From assembly GCA_037200975.1 (NCBI GenBank), contig JBBCGI010000001.1, positions 434,001 to 498,000 of the forward strand: a stretch of 64,000 nt of DNA, in the 5' to 3' direction. Positions 19,750-29,330 of this stretch are shown here, piece after piece. The stretch comes from Pseudomonadota bacterium. GTDB lineage: Bacteria > Pseudomonadota > Gammaproteobacteria > Steroidobacterales > Steroidobacteraceae. The notes beneath the pieces were generated by a model. The model searched no databases. It worked only from the letters and a program-made list of their open reading frames with translations, and was not told the origin of the DNA. A program made the translations under genes and the position numbers. Position 1 is the first letter of the stretch. Every line of letters begins with the position of its first letter.

Positions 19750-22142
19750 TGCGCATCCAGCGGCTGCAGACGCGCATCATCGTCTTCTTCGTCGCGCTGC
19801 TGGTGCTGGTGCAGGTGCTGGCGTTCACTTTCGTGAACGCTGCGAACTCGCGCAACGCCCAGACCAAGGTCGCAGAAGAACTCAACATCGGCCGGCGCGT
19901 GTTCGCGCGGCAGCTCGAGCAGAACGCCGAGAAGCTCAAACTATCCGCGCGCGTGCTGGCGGCCGATTTCGCCTTCCGCGAGGCGATCGCGACGCACGAC
20001 ACCGGCACGATCGCCTCGGTGCTGGCGAATCACGGCGCGCGCATCGGCGCCGACGCAATGGTGTTCGTCGACCTCGACGGCACCGTCATCTCCGATACGC
20101 TGCGGCCGCAAAGCGAAGCGCGGCCATTCGAATATCCCGCCCTCATCAAGGCCAACAAGAATGGCGGCAGCGCCAGCCTGGAGGTGCTCGACGGCCGCGC
20201 GTTCCAGCTCGTGGCCGTGCCGGTTCTCGCGCCGCTGCCGATCGGCTGGGTGGTCATGGGTTTCGCGGTGGACGACACGCTGGCGCGCGATCTGCGCCAG
20301 CTCACCGAACTCGAGGTTTCATTCGCGCTCGACGCGCCGGCGGGCTGGCGCGTGCTGGCTTCGACGCTGAGCAAGGAGGACCAGCAGGCCCTGCTCGAGG
20401 CGATGCCGCCGCGCTCGAGCGAGGTGACGCGCCTCGTCATGAACATCGCCAACGACGATCACCAGGCCCTGGTGATCCCGCTCGACGACAACGACGACGC
20501 GCGCATCGTCGCGGTGCTGCATCGCTCGCTAGGCAGCGCGCTCGCCGCCTTCGAACGGCTGCGCTTCACGCTGATCGTGCTGGCGGGATTCAGCCTCGTG
20601 TTGTCCATCGTCGGCAGCGTCGCCGTGGCGCGCAACATCACGCGGCCGCTCGAGACGCTGGCCAACGCCGCCGCGCGCATCGAACACGGCGACTACGTCG
20701 CCCCCGTCAACGTGCAGCGCGCGGACGAGATCGGCGTGCTGGCGTCGAGCCTCAATCACATGCGCGGCGGTATCGCCGACCGCGAGAAACGCATCCTCAA
20801 GCTGGCCTACGAAGACCCTCTCACCGATCTCGCCAATCGCTCGCGTTTCAACAACACACTCGAACAGGCCATCGCCCAGTGCAACCAGGGCGGCGTCCGG
20901 CGCACCATCCTCATGATGGATCTCGATCGCTTCAAGTACGTCAACGACACGCTGGGTCATGGCGTCGGCGATCATGTGTTGCGCGAGGTGAGCCTGCGGT
21001 TGCAACACACCGTCGGCGACGCAGAGTGCATCGCGCGCCTGGGCGGCGACGAATTCGCCATTCTCGTCAATCACACCGGCCAGGCTGATCTGACCGAGAC
21101 GGCGCGCCAGATCATCACGGCGCTCGAGATGCCCATCCTGTACGAAGGCCAGCCGCTCGACGTCGGCACCAGCATCGGCATCGCGCACCATCCCGAACAC
21201 GGTCGCGATGCGCAGACGCTGCTGCGTAATGCCGACATCGCCATGTACGCCGCCAAGCGCAACAAGACCGGTTTCGCGGTGTACGACCCGCACTACGACA
21301 CCAGCCAGCAGGAACATCTGTCGCTGCTCGGTGAATTGCGCCGCGCGGTGGAGCAAAACGAGCTGCGCCTGCACTACCAGCCGAAGGTCTCGCTGCACTC
21401 CGCGCACGTCAGCGCCGTCGAGGCGCTGATCCGCTGGGAGCATCCGGCCCGCGGGCTGGTGCCGCCCTCGCAGTTCATCCCGTTCGCCGAACACACCGGT
21501 TACATCAAACTACTGACCCGCTGGGTGATCCGCGAGGCCGTGCGCCAGTGCGGCGCGTGGCTGCGCGAAGGGCTCACGTTGCAGGTCTCTGTGAACATCT
21601 CGGCACGCGATCTCATGAATCGCGACCTGCCCGAACACGTGGCCGCGCTGCTGGCCGAACACGACGTGACGCCCGGGCTGCTGTGCCTGGAAATCACCGA
21701 GAGCGGTTTCATGGAAGACCCGGCGCATGCACAGAAGGTGCTCGATCGCCTGGCCGAACTCGGCGTGAAACTGTCGATCGACGACTACGGCACGGGCTAC
21801 TCGTCGCTGTCGTACATCATGAAGCTGCCGGTCCAGGAGCTGAAGATCGACCAGTCCTTCATCTCCCGCATGGCGACCGATACGGAGATTTCCACCATCG
21901 TGCGTTCGACCATCGATCTCGGCCACAACCTCGGGCTGCAGGTCGTGGCCGAAGGCGTCGAGGACAGCGCGGTGTGGAACATGCTGCGTTCGCTGGGCTG
22001 CGACGAGGCGCAGGGCTACTACATGAGCAAACCACTCGAACCCGCGGCGCTCGCCCGCTGGATTCGCGCGAATCACGGCACCTTTGAAGCGCCGCAGCCC
22101 GCGACTGATACCGCCCGGAGCGTGGGCGCGCAGGCGCGCTAG
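19749..22142 (+). CDS. membrane-bound GGDEF-EAL cyclic-di-GMP enzyme with periplasmic sensor
   Basis: A 797-residue signalling protein. TM1 lies at about 11-30, a periplasmic CHASE/Cache-like sensor at about 31-265, TM2 at about 268-292, HAMP at about 292-345, then GGDEF and EAL domains. The GGDEF motif is intact (LGGDEFAIL near 430), as is the EAL signature (EALIRWEHP near 558), with ESGFMED, DDYGTGYSSL and IDQSFI all in place, so it could both make and break c-di-GMP, with phosphodiesterase activity very likely. ATG 19749 overlaps the previous stop in TGATG. The two upstream exported genes suggest that its sensor reads a periplasmic haem or copper signal. It ends one base from the convergent rnhB. 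Confidence 0.93.
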   Translation: MRIQRLQTRIIVFFVALLVLVQVLAFTFVNAANSRNAQTKVAEELNIGRRVFARQLEQNAEKLKLSARVLAADFAFREAIATHDTGTIASVLANHGARIGADAMVFVDLDGTVISDTLRPQSEARPFEYPALIKANKNGGSASLEVLDGRAFQLVAVPVLAPLPIGWVVMGFAVDDTLARDLRQLTELEVSFALDAPAGWRVLASTLSKEDQQALLEAMPPRSSEVTRLVMNIANDDHQALVIPLDDNDDARIVAVLHRSLGSALAAFERLRFTLIVLAGFSLVLSIVGSVAVARNITRPLETLANAAARIEHGDYVAPVNVQRADEIGVLASSLNHMRGGIADREKRILKLAYEDPLTDLANRSRFNNTLEQAIAQCNQGGVRRTILMMDLDRFKYVNDTLGHGVGDHVLREVSLRLQHTVGDAECIARLGGDEFAILVNHTGQADLTETARQIITALEMPILYEGQPLDVGTSIGIAHHPEHGRDAQTLLRNADIAMYAAKRNKTGFAVYDPHYDTSQQEHLSLLGELRRAVEQNELRLHYQPKVSLHSAHVSAVEALIRWEHPARGLVPPSQFIPFAEHTGYIKLLTRWVIREAVRQCGAWLREGLTLQVSVNISARDLMNRDLPEHVAALLAEHDVTPGLLCLEITESGFMEDPAHAQKVLDRLAELGVKLSIDDYGTGYSSLSYIMKLPVQELKIDQSFISRMATDTEISTIVRSTIDLGHNLGLQVVAEGVEDSAVWNMLRSLGCDEAQGYYMSKPLEPAALARWIRANHGTFEAPQPATDTARSVGAQAR

Positions 22143-22769
22143 TCAGTCGTCGAGGACGGCCGCGTCGCTCGAGCGCACCGGCGCGAAGCTGCGCCGGTGC
22201 AGCGGGCTCGGGCCCAGCGAATTCAGCGCCGCCACGTGTGAACGCGTCGGGTAACCCTTGTGCCCCGACAGCGAGAAGCCCGGGTAACGGCCGTCGAGCT
22301 CGCGCATCAACGCGTCGCGCGTGGTCTTGGCCAGGATGGACGCGGCGCTGATCGACGGGACGCTGGCGTCTCCCTTGATGATCGCCTCGAACAGGCAGTC
22401 GAACCCCAGCCCCTCCGCGCACGGACAACGGTTGCCGTCGACGAACACCTGCTGCGGCGGCACGCGCAGTCCTAACAAGGCGCGGCGCATGGCCAGCATG
22501 GTCGCCTGCAGGATATTGATGCTGTCGATCTCCTCGGCGTCCGCCCAGGCCACCGAGTAACACAACGCCCGTTCGCGGATCAGCAGCGCCAGCCGCTCGC
22601 GTTCTTCCGGCTCGAGCACCTTCGAATCGGCAAGGCCGCGGATCGGCCGGGCATGATTGAGGATGACCGCCGCGGCGACCACGGGCCCCGCAAGCGGCCC
22701 CCGCCCGGCTTCGTCGACACCCGCGACGCGTAATCGCACGCGGATCTTCGTGCCCGTATCGGGTTGCAT
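22143..22769 (-). CDS. rnhB: ribonuclease HII
   Basis: Cleaves the RNA strand of RNA-DNA hybrids and starts ribonucleotide excision repair. The 208-residue protein shows the catalytic acidic motifs: [20 protein letters not shown] with the first Asp-Glu pair, the [16 protein letters not shown] segment, and the VDGN strand and [13 protein letters not shown] block. ATG 22769 is chosen since [22 protein letters not shown] gives the usual N-terminal length; sequence further upstream belongs to lpxB in another frame. It ends the lpx operon, eight bases after lpxB. In relatives dnaE follows directly; here the DUF3034/haemoglobin module has come between. Confidence 0.97.
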   Translation of the reverse strand: MQPDTGTKIRVRLRVAGVDEAGRGPLAGPVVAAAVILNHARPIRGLADSKVLEPEERERLALLIRERALCYSVAWADAEEIDSINILQATMLAMRRALLGLRVPPQQVFVDGNRCPCAEGLGFDCLFEAIIKGDASVPSISAASILAKTTRDALMRELDGRYPGFSLSGHKGYPTRSHVAALNSLGPSPLHRRSFAPVRSSDAAVLDD

Positions 22770-22777
22770 GCCTTGTC

Positions 22778-23932
22778 TCACGCTTGGGCCGTCCAGGCCG
22801 CGAGCAGCTCGGCAATCTCGTTGGCGGCGCGCCGCGCGCCGTCGCAACGCAGGCGGGCGTGGATCGCCGCGAATTCCTTCTGCACGCGCGCCACTTCTTC
22901 CGGGTGCGTGAGCCAGCGTGCCAGCGCCGCGGCCAGGTTCGCCGCATTCGCATCCTGCTGGAAGAACTCGGGGACGAGCGCCGCGCCCGCCAGCAGATTC
23001 GGCTGCGAGAAATGCCGCACTTTCACCAGCCCGAGTTTCTGCAACACGAAGGCCGTGACCGCTCCGAGTTTGTAAGCCACGACCATCGGACGTTTGCACA
23101 GCGCAGCTTCGAGCGTCGCGGTTCCCGAAGCCACCAGCACGACGTCGGCGGCCGCGAGCGCCGCCCGCGCGTCGCCGTCGAGCATCCTGACCGCGGCACG
23201 CGGCGCAGTTTGCGCGCACTGCGCGGCGAAGACAGCGCGCAGCGCGGGTGTCACCATCGGCGCGATGCAGACCAGACCGGGAAACTTCGCGGCTAACAAC
23301 TCTGCCGCGCCGGCGAATTCGCCGGCCAGCCGTTCGACCTCGCCGCGGCGGCTGCCGGGCAGCACCGCCAGCACCCTGGCGGCAGGATCGATGCCGAGGC
23401 CGGCGCGCGCCGCGGCCCGATCGACCTCGAGCGGAATCTGGTCGGCCAAAGGATGGCCGACGAAGGCGGCACGCACGCCGTGTTCGCGGTAGAAATCCGG
23501 CTCGAAGGGAAACAGGCACAACACCAGATTGACCGACTGGCCGATGGTGCGCACGCGGCCCTGCCGCCACGCCCACACCTGCGGGCTGACGTACTGGACC
23601 GTCGGCAGGCCGGCGCGTTTGAGCAGCCGCGCGAGACCCAGGTTGAATTCCTTGAAGTCGACACCGACGAATACATCGGGACGCCATTCGAGAATCTGCT
23701 TGCGCAGGCTCGACCGAAGCCGCCACAGCCGCGGCAGCGAGCTCAGGACTTCGGTGAGCCCCATGACCGACAATGCTTCGACGCCATGCCAGGCGATGCA
23801 GCCCGCGGCCTTCATCCGTGGGCCGGCGACGCCCGCGAATTCAGCTTCGGGAAACTTGGCTCGCAGCGCTTCGATGAGTGACGCACCCAGCGCGTCGCCC
23901 GATGCTTCTCCTGCCACCAGCGCGATGCGCAT
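22778..23932 (-). CDS. lpxB: lipid-A-disaccharide synthase
   Basis: Joins UDP-2,3-diacylglucosamine to lipid X to form the beta-1,6 disaccharide of lipid A. The 384-residue glycosyltransferase (GT19) starts [20 protein letters not shown] and shows [18 protein letters not shown]-like [27 protein letters not shown] and SGTATLE motifs. It is peripheral on the inner membrane. The ATG overlaps the lpxA stop by one base (TAATG), so translation is coupled. Length is normal. Neighbours lpxA, fabZ and lpxD complete the early Raetz pathway. Confidence 0.97.
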   Translation of the reverse strand: MRIALVAGEASGDALGASLIEALRAKFPEAEFAGVAGPRMKAAGCIAWHGVEALSVMGLTEVLSSLPRLWRLRSSLRKQILEWRPDVFVGVDFKEFNLGLARLLKRAGLPTVQYVSPQVWAWRQGRVRTIGQSVNLVLCLFPFEPDFYREHGVRAAFVGHPLADQIPLEVDRAAARAGLGIDPAARVLAVLPGSRRGEVERLAGEFAGAAELLAAKFPGLVCIAPMVTPALRAVFAAQCAQTAPRAAVRMLDGDARAALAAADVVLVASGTATLEAALCKRPMVVAYKLGAVTAFVLQKLGLVKVRHFSQPNLLAGAALVPEFFQQDANAANLAAALARWLTHPEEVARVQKEFAAIHARLRCDGARRAANEIAELLAAWTAQA

Positions 23933-24708
23933 TAACGGACGATGCTGCGCGTCGACTCGCCGATGAAGTCGACGAAGATCTTGAGTTCGGGCTGGGTGGC
24001 GACGCGTTTGCCCAATTCTTCGACCGCATCGGCGAGCTTGAGGTCGGAGCGGTACAGCACCCGGTAGGCGTTCTTGAGATTGCGGATCTGCTCGGGAGAA
24101 AAGCCGCGCCGCTTGAGACCTTCCGAATTGATCGAGTGCGGCACGGCGGGTGTCCCGACCACCATGAGATAGGGCGGCACATCGCGTGTGACCGCGGCGT
24201 TGTTGCCGAGAAATGCGTGCGCCCCGACCTTGGTGAACTGGTGGATGCCGGAGTAACCGCCCATGATCACCCAGTCGCCGAGTTCGACGTGGCCGCCGAG
24301 CGTGGCGTAATTGGCCATGACGCATTTGCTGCCGACGTGGCAGTCGTGGGCCACGTGCGTGTACGACATGAACAGGTTGTCGCTGCCGATCGTTGTGACG
24401 CCTCCACCCTGCGCGGTGCCGCGATTCATGCTGGTGAACTCACGGAAGACATTGCGATCGCCGATCTCGAGCCGGGTCGGTTCGCCCGCGTACTTGAGAT
24501 CCTGCGGCGCATCGCCGATCGAGGCGAACTGGAACACCTTGTTGCCGGCGCCGAGCGTGGTGTTGCCGGTAACCACCGCGTGCGGACCGACCCAGGTTCC
24601 GGGCCCGATCTTCACGCCGTCGCCGATGACGCTGTAGGCACCGACCGTCACATCGGCCGCCAGCTCGGCCTGCGGAGAGACTATGGCGCGCGGGTCGATG
24701 CCAGCCAT
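23932..24708 (-). CDS. lpxA: UDP-N-acetylglucosamine acyltransferase
   Basis: Transfers a beta-hydroxyacyl chain to the 3-OH of UDP-GlcNAc, the first step of lipid A synthesis. The 258-residue chain is a left-handed beta-helix of hexapeptide repeats (for example VGAYSVIGDGVKIGPG) with the catalytic-histidine region MSYTHVAHDCHVGSKC and the GGYSGIHQFTKVG segment, then an alpha-helical C-terminal domain (residues 190-258). It forms a cytoplasmic trimer. It starts two bases after fabZ. Acyl-chain length choice sits around GGYSG/HQFTKVG and cannot be read off safely. Confidence 0.97.
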   Translation of the reverse strand: MAGIDPRAIVSPQAELAADVTVGAYSVIGDGVKIGPGTWVGPHAVVTGNTTLGAGNKVFQFASIGDAPQDLKYAGEPTRLEIGDRNVFREFTSMNRGTAQGGGVTTIGSDNLFMSYTHVAHDCHVGSKCVMANYATLGGHVELGDWVIMGGYSGIHQFTKVGAHAFLGNNAAVTRDVPPYLMVVGTPAVPHSINSEGLKRRGFSPEQIRNLKNAYRVLYRSDLKLADAVEELGKRVATQPELKIFVDFIGESTRSIVR

Positions 24709-24710
24709 GG

Positions 24711-25181
24711 TTACGCCTTGGCGGGGGTCTTGTTCGTTTCGGGAGCGACCATCATTTCCGCGGACGTTACCTCATCGTCGCCCACGTAGGCGACCGTGGA
24801 GAACTTCCAGATGCCGCGCATGGAGCGTTCGAGCTTGGCCGTGAGAATGAGCTGGTCGCCCGGCTCGACCGGCTTGCGGAAGCGCGCCTTGTCGATGCCG
24901 ACGAAGAAGAACCGCGTGAATTCGTCCGGCACGACATCGGCGGTGATGAACGCCAGCAGCCCGCAGGTTTGGGCCAGCGCCTCGATGATGATGACGCCGG
25001 GCATCACCGGCCGGTGCGGAAAGTGGCCCGGAAAAAACGGCTCGTTGATGGTGACGTTCTTGACGGCGCGAATACTTTCGCCCTTGGTGCATTCGAGCAC
25101 CTTGTCGACCAGCAGGAACGGGTAACGATGCGGCAGCAGGCGCATGACGCCCATGATGTCGAGCGAAAGCGGTTGAGTCAT
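24711..25181 (-). CDS. fabZ: 3-hydroxyacyl-[ACP] dehydratase
   Basis: Dehydrates 3-hydroxyacyl-ACP to trans-2-enoyl-ACP in fatty acid elongation. The 156-residue hot-dog-fold protein has the LLPHRYPFLLVDKV start, the catalytic-histidine motif GHFPHRPVMPG and the EALAQTCG helix with the catalytic glutamate. It competes with LpxA and LpxD for 3-hydroxyacyl-ACP, which explains the conserved placement between those genes. Spacing is 3 bases after lpxD and 2 before lpxA. Confidence 0.97.
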   Translation of the reverse strand: MTQPLSLDIMGVMRLLPHRYPFLLVDKVLECTKGESIRAVKNVTINEPFFPGHFPHRPVMPGVIIIEALAQTCGLLAFITADVVPDEFTRFFFVGIDKARFRKPVEPGDQLILTAKLERSMRGIWKFSTVAYVGDDEVTSAEMMVAPETNKTPAKA

Positions 25182-25184
25182 TAG

Positions 25185-26231
25185 TTAGTCCTCGGAGTTT
25201 CCCTGGTCCGCCGCGTGAAGTCCCACGTGTTTTTCGACCGCGCGCAGTCGTTTAGCCATCGAATCGAGCCGCTTGATGCGCCCGACGATGCGGCGCCACA
25301 CGGAGGCTTCCTCGCTCGGCAGCGCCGAAGAATACACACCCGGCTTCGATATGGAATGTGAAATGAACGATGTGCCGAGCACCACGACGTCGTCGCACAG
25401 GATGATGTGTCCCGTAAGACCCACTTTGCCGCCGAGGATGCAGCGCTTGCCGAGCACGCTGCTGCCAGCGATCGCGACCGCGGCGGCCAGCGCCGAGTGC
25501 TCCCCGATGCGCACGTTGTGGGCGATCATGATGAGGTTGTCGAGCTTCGCGCCGGTCTCGATGACGGTGTCGCCGAGCGCGCCGCGGTCGATGGTGGTGT
25601 TGGCGCCGATCTCGACATCGTCACCCAGCAGCACGCTGCCGAGTTGCGGCACCTTGACCCATGTGCCGCGGTCGGGCGCGTAGCCGAAGCCGTCCCCGCC
25701 GATGACGGCGCCCGGCTGGACGATGCAGCGCAGTCCAATCCTGACGCGATCGCCAAGGAAGACGCGCGCCGTCAGGCGCGTGTCGTCGCCGATTTCCGCG
25801 CCGGCGCCTATCACGCAGCCCGGACCGATGAAGCAACGGGCGCCGATGCGCACGCCCTCGCCGATGCTGACCTGCGCTGCAATCTCGCTCGAAGCGTCGA
25901 TATGGGCGCCCGCTCCCACGCTCGCCGTCGCATGCGTGCCGGGATGGAGCGGCGGGTCGGGATGCAGCAGCGTCGCCACGCGCGCGTAAGTGGCGTGCGG
26001 GTTCGCGGCCACGAGCACGGGTACGGGAGATGCGGCCGCCGACTTCGCGTCGAGGATGACCGCGCCGGCACGTGTACCCGAGAGCTGGGCGACGTACTTC
26101 GGATTGGCGAGAAAGCTCACCGCGCGCGGCCCGGCCTGCGACAGCGCGCCCACGGAATCCACCGCCACCGATGGATCGCCGTGCAGCTCGCAGCCGAAAC
26201 GCACCGCCAGTTCGCCGAGCGTAACTGTCAT
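25185..26231 (-). CDS. lpxD: UDP-3-O-(3-hydroxyacyl)glucosamine N-acyltransferase
   Basis: Adds the N-linked hydroxyacyl chain in lipid A synthesis. The 348-residue protein has an N-terminal uridine-binding domain (about 1-100, TLGELAVRFGCELHGDP), a hexapeptide left-handed helix (about 105-310), the GGDGFGYAPDRGTW motif and the catalytic-histidine segment LIMIAHNVRIGEHSA, and a C-terminal helix. It acts as a trimer in the cytoplasm. It follows skp by 32 bases, the normal order after bamA. Confidence 0.97.
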   Translation of the reverse strand: MTVTLGELAVRFGCELHGDPSVAVDSVGALSQAGPRAVSFLANPKYVAQLSGTRAGAVILDAKSAAASPVPVLVAANPHATYARVATLLHPDPPLHPGTHATASVGAGAHIDASSEIAAQVSIGEGVRIGARCFIGPGCVIGAGAEIGDDTRLTARVFLGDRVRIGLRCIVQPGAVIGGDGFGYAPDRGTWVKVPQLGSVLLGDDVEIGANTTIDRGALGDTVIETGAKLDNLIMIAHNVRIGEHSALAAAVAIAGSSVLGKRCILGGKVGLTGHIILCDDVVVLGTSFISHSISKPGVYSSALPSEEASVWRRIVGRIKRLDSMAKRLRAVEKHVGLHAADQGNSED

Positions 26232-26263
26232 GGCGGCGGGCGCGACTGCGCCTTCCCCGAACT

Positions 26264-26836
26264 TCAGGGCTTCGCGGCGGGCTTCGCGGGTGCCGGGGCG
26301 GCTCCCGCCGGAGCGGCGGCCGGTTTCGGCGCATTCGCCTGCAGCTTCTGCAGCACCGCGGGGGTGATATCGACCGCGGGGGTCGAATAGATCACGCCTT
26401 CGGCGATCACGATGTCGAAGCTCTGCGCCTTGGCGTAGTCACGCACTTCGCCGATCAGCGAGCGCTGCAGCTTGTTCATTTCTTCCTGGCGCCGAGCGTT
26501 CGAGTCGTCCTGCAACTCGCCTTTCTTGCGCTCGAGCTCGCGGGCTCCGTCGCGCAATTCCTTGTCGGCCTTGGTGCGCTGCTCGGGCGTCATCGTGGCG
26601 GCGTCTTTCTGCAACTTGTCGTTGCGGGTCTTCAGCGCCTGCTCCTGGGTGACGAGCTGCTGGAGGCGCGGCTGGAATTCCGACCGCAGCGTCTCCTGCA
26701 CGACCTTCGCCTGTGGCGATTCGTCGAACAGGCGCGCGTAGTCGATGACGCCGATCTTGAGCTCCGCCATCGCGGGCGCGGCAAAGGCCACGGTCGCGAG
26801 AGCACCTAACAAAACTTTGCGAAACGAAACCTGCAC
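26264..26836 (-). CDS. skp: OmpH/Skp family periplasmic chaperone
   Basis: Periplasmic chaperone that holds unfolded outer-membrane proteins for delivery to BamA. The start is GTG 26836, supported by GAGGTGAG nine bases upstream and by the signal peptide that follows (FRKVLLGALATVAFAAPAMA, cleaved near residue 21), giving 190 residues; a longer reading would run into bamA. The mature part begins LKIGVIDYARLF, then long charged coiled-coil helices (about 45-140) form the tentacles. The C-terminal tail is rich in Ala/Pro/Lys. It lies 13 bases after bamA. Confidence 0.95.
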   Translation of the reverse strand: MQVSFRKVLLGALATVAFAAPAMAELKIGVIDYARLFDESPQAKVVQETLRSEFQPRLQQLVTQEQALKTRNDKLQKDAATMTPEQRTKADKELRDGARELERKKGELQDDSNARRQEEMNKLQRSLIGEVRDYAKAQSFDIVIAEGVIYSTPAVDITPAVLQKLQANAPKPAAAPAGAAPAPAKPAAKP

Positions 26837-26849
26837 TGAACTCACCTCG

Positions 26850-29291
26850 TTAGAAAGCCTGGCCAACCGAGAACTGGAACGGTTCGTCTTCATCCGGGTA
26901 GACGTTGCTATCGCCCTTGTACGCGTTCAACGGCATGGCATAGCTGAATCGGAACACACCCAACGGCGCGAGCCATTGCACTGCGATGCCCGTTGAATGC
27001 TTCAATTTATCATACTCGAAGTTGTACTCGACCGGCTGTCCACTGCGGCCGCGGAAGTCGTACCGATTGCCGGTCGAGAAGATGTTGCCGATGTCGTAGA
27101 ACCAGGACAGCCGCGCCGAGGTCTCGAACTTCTGCGGCAGCGGGATCAGGACTTCCATGCGGCCCGCCACCTTGAAATTGCCGCCAAACGGCCGGCCAAA
27201 ATCGTCCTTGGGGCCCAGGCGGCTCTCTTTATATCCACGCACGGTGTCCGGGCCGCCGGCATAGAACTGCCGGTATGGCGGCAGCGCGGTGGTCGCGCCG
27301 ATGTCCATGCCGTATGCCAGGTCGGCGCCCACCTGCAGGGTGAACCGCCCGAACAGCGGGACATATTTCACGAACTCGTAGCTCGCGACGTAGTACTCGA
27401 CGTCGCTGACGCCGGGTAATGCATAGGCGATCCCCAGCGAACTACGAGCCCCACGGTCGGCAAACAGCGAGCGGTTGCGGCTGTCGTAGTTCCACGAGGT
27501 GGTCAGTTCGACCGAGTTGTACTCGGTGCCGAAGATCGCGAGCGCGACCGGGCCGACATCGCAATCGACGTCGTCGAAATTGGCGCCGATGCAACGCTGA
27601 TTGGTCTTGCCGTTGTTGCGCACCCAGTCGATCGACTGGCGCGCGCTGCCGTTGCTGGTCACCAGCAGGCTGGATTTCTGGAACGACAGGCCGAAGCGCA
27701 ACCCCTGGCGCTCGCCGATCGGATACCCGATGTCGAAACCCGCGCCGATGGTCTCGGACGAGAAATCGGACGAGGCGGATACGAACTGCGTCTGGTCGCG
27801 GTAACTGATGTTGCTGGTGAACCCGACATTGTTAGGCGTGAGGTACGGCTCGGTCAGCGACACACCGTACACCTTGCTGTAACGCCCGGAATTCAGGTCG
27901 ACCGAAACGCGCCGCCCGGTGCCGAGGAAATTCGCGTCGGCGTAATTGCCGCTCAGGATGAACGATTGCGACTCGGAGTAACCGACACCGCCGCCCAGCT
28001 GCGCGGACGGGCCCTCTTCGATGTCGTAGTTGACGTCGACGAGATCGGCGGAACCCGCCACGGGTTTGGTCTCCGATTCCACTTTCTTGATGTATGGCAG
28101 GTGCTCGATGCGCTGCTTGGAGCGGTCGAGCGCGACGTTCGACAGCCAGCCGCCCTCGAGCTGGCGCATTTCGCGGCGCAGGACTTCATCGTTGATCTTG
28201 GTCACGCCGTTGAACACGATGTGGCGCACGTAGACGCGGTTACCCGGATCGACGAAGAACGTGAGCGTCAATTCCTTGTTCTTGGGATCGCCGAGTGTCG
28301 TGGGCACCGGATCCACCTTCGCAAACGCGAACCCGTCTTCGCCCAGGCGGTTCTGCAGCAGTTCCTGGGTCGCAGTGATGGTCTTGCGCGAGAAGGTGTC
28401 GCCCGGCTGCACGAGCACGTAGCGCTTCAACAGAGCCTCGGGCACGACGAAGGTGCCCGCGAGTTTCACTTCCTTGACCTTGTGAACCTCACCCTCGTTG
28501 ACGTTCACCGTGATGAAGATGTCGTCCTTCTCGGGCGCGATGGCGACCTGCGTGGATTCGACTTCGAAGTTCGCGTAACCGCGATCCATGTAGAACGAAC
28601 GCAGCTTTTCCAGATCACCCTGCAGCGATTCGCGCGAGTAGCGGTCGTCCTGCTTGTAGAACGACAGCAGGTTCGGCGTCTTCAGCTCGAACGTCTCGAG
28701 GATGTCCTTTTCCTTGAACGTGTGATTGCCGACGATGTTGATCTGGCGGATCTTGGCGCGTTTGCCCTCGACGATCTCGATCTTGATCTTGACGCGATTG
28801 CCGGCCACCTCTTCGACGTTGGCGTCGATCTTGGCGGCGTATTTGCCGCGCGCGCCGTACTGGTCCTGCAGAAAGGACTTCACGTCCTCGAGCACCGAGC
28901 GATCGAAGGTCTTGCCCTGCGACAGCCCGACGTTGCGCAGCGACTTGTTCAGATCCTCGGTCTTGATGTCCTTGTTGCCCTTGAGCTCGAAACTCTCGAT
29001 GGTGGGGCGCTCGTTGACGACCACGATCAGCGTGCTGCCGTCGCGGCGCATCTCGACGTCGCGGAAGAAGCCGGTGTCGTACAGCGCACGCACCGCCTCG
29101 CGCAGGCGCTGCGCCGACAGGTTGTCGCCGATGTTGATGGGTAGATAGTTGTAGACCGTTCCCTCGGTTACGCGCTGCAGACCTTCGACGCGGATGTCAC
29201 CGACCGTGAACGCCGGCCCTTCCTGGGCAAACAGCGGAGCCGCGAGCAACAAGCCGCCGACGGCGATAAAAGTCGCAAACCGTGTGGTCAA
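26850..29291 (-). CDS. bamA: outer membrane protein assembly factor BamA
   Basis: Central component of the Bam complex that inserts beta-barrel proteins into the outer membrane. The 813-residue protein has a signal peptide to about residue 22, five POTRA domains (about 24-345; FTVGDIRVEGLQRV starts the first) and a 16-strand barrel with the VRGYKESRLGP (VRGF-type) motif near 680 and a C-terminal aromatic (VGQAF). The start is TTG 29291 with AGGGGA seven bases upstream; no ATG fits the signal peptide. It is followed by skp and preceded by rseP, the standard order. Confidence 0.97.
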   Translation of the reverse strand: MTTRFATFIAVGGLLLAAPLFAQEGPAFTVGDIRVEGLQRVTEGTVYNYLPINIGDNLSAQRLREAVRALYDTGFFRDVEMRRDGSTLIVVVNERPTIESFELKGNKDIKTEDLNKSLRNVGLSQGKTFDRSVLEDVKSFLQDQYGARGKYAAKIDANVEEVAGNRVKIKIEIVEGKRAKIRQINIVGNHTFKEKDILETFELKTPNLLSFYKQDDRYSRESLQGDLEKLRSFYMDRGYANFEVESTQVAIAPEKDDIFITVNVNEGEVHKVKEVKLAGTFVVPEALLKRYVLVQPGDTFSRKTITATQELLQNRLGEDGFAFAKVDPVPTTLGDPKNKELTLTFFVDPGNRVYVRHIVFNGVTKINDEVLRREMRQLEGGWLSNVALDRSKQRIEHLPYIKKVESETKPVAGSADLVDVNYDIEEGPSAQLGGGVGYSESQSFILSGNYADANFLGTGRRVSVDLNSGRYSKVYGVSLTEPYLTPNNVGFTSNISYRDQTQFVSASSDFSSETIGAGFDIGYPIGERQGLRFGLSFQKSSLLVTSNGSARQSIDWVRNNGKTNQRCIGANFDDVDCDVGPVALAIFGTEYNSVELTTSWNYDSRNRSLFADRGARSSLGIAYALPGVSDVEYYVASYEFVKYVPLFGRFTLQVGADLAYGMDIGATTALPPYRQFYAGGPDTVRGYKESRLGPKDDFGRPFGGNFKVAGRMEVLIPLPQKFETSARLSWFYDIGNIFSTGNRYDFRGRSGQPVEYNFEYDKLKHSTGIAVQWLAPLGVFRFSYAMPLNAYKGDSNVYPDEDEPFQFSVGQAF

Positions 29292-29330
29292 TGGAATCCC
29301 CTGAAAGAAATCTGCCTGGAAAATTTTGTA

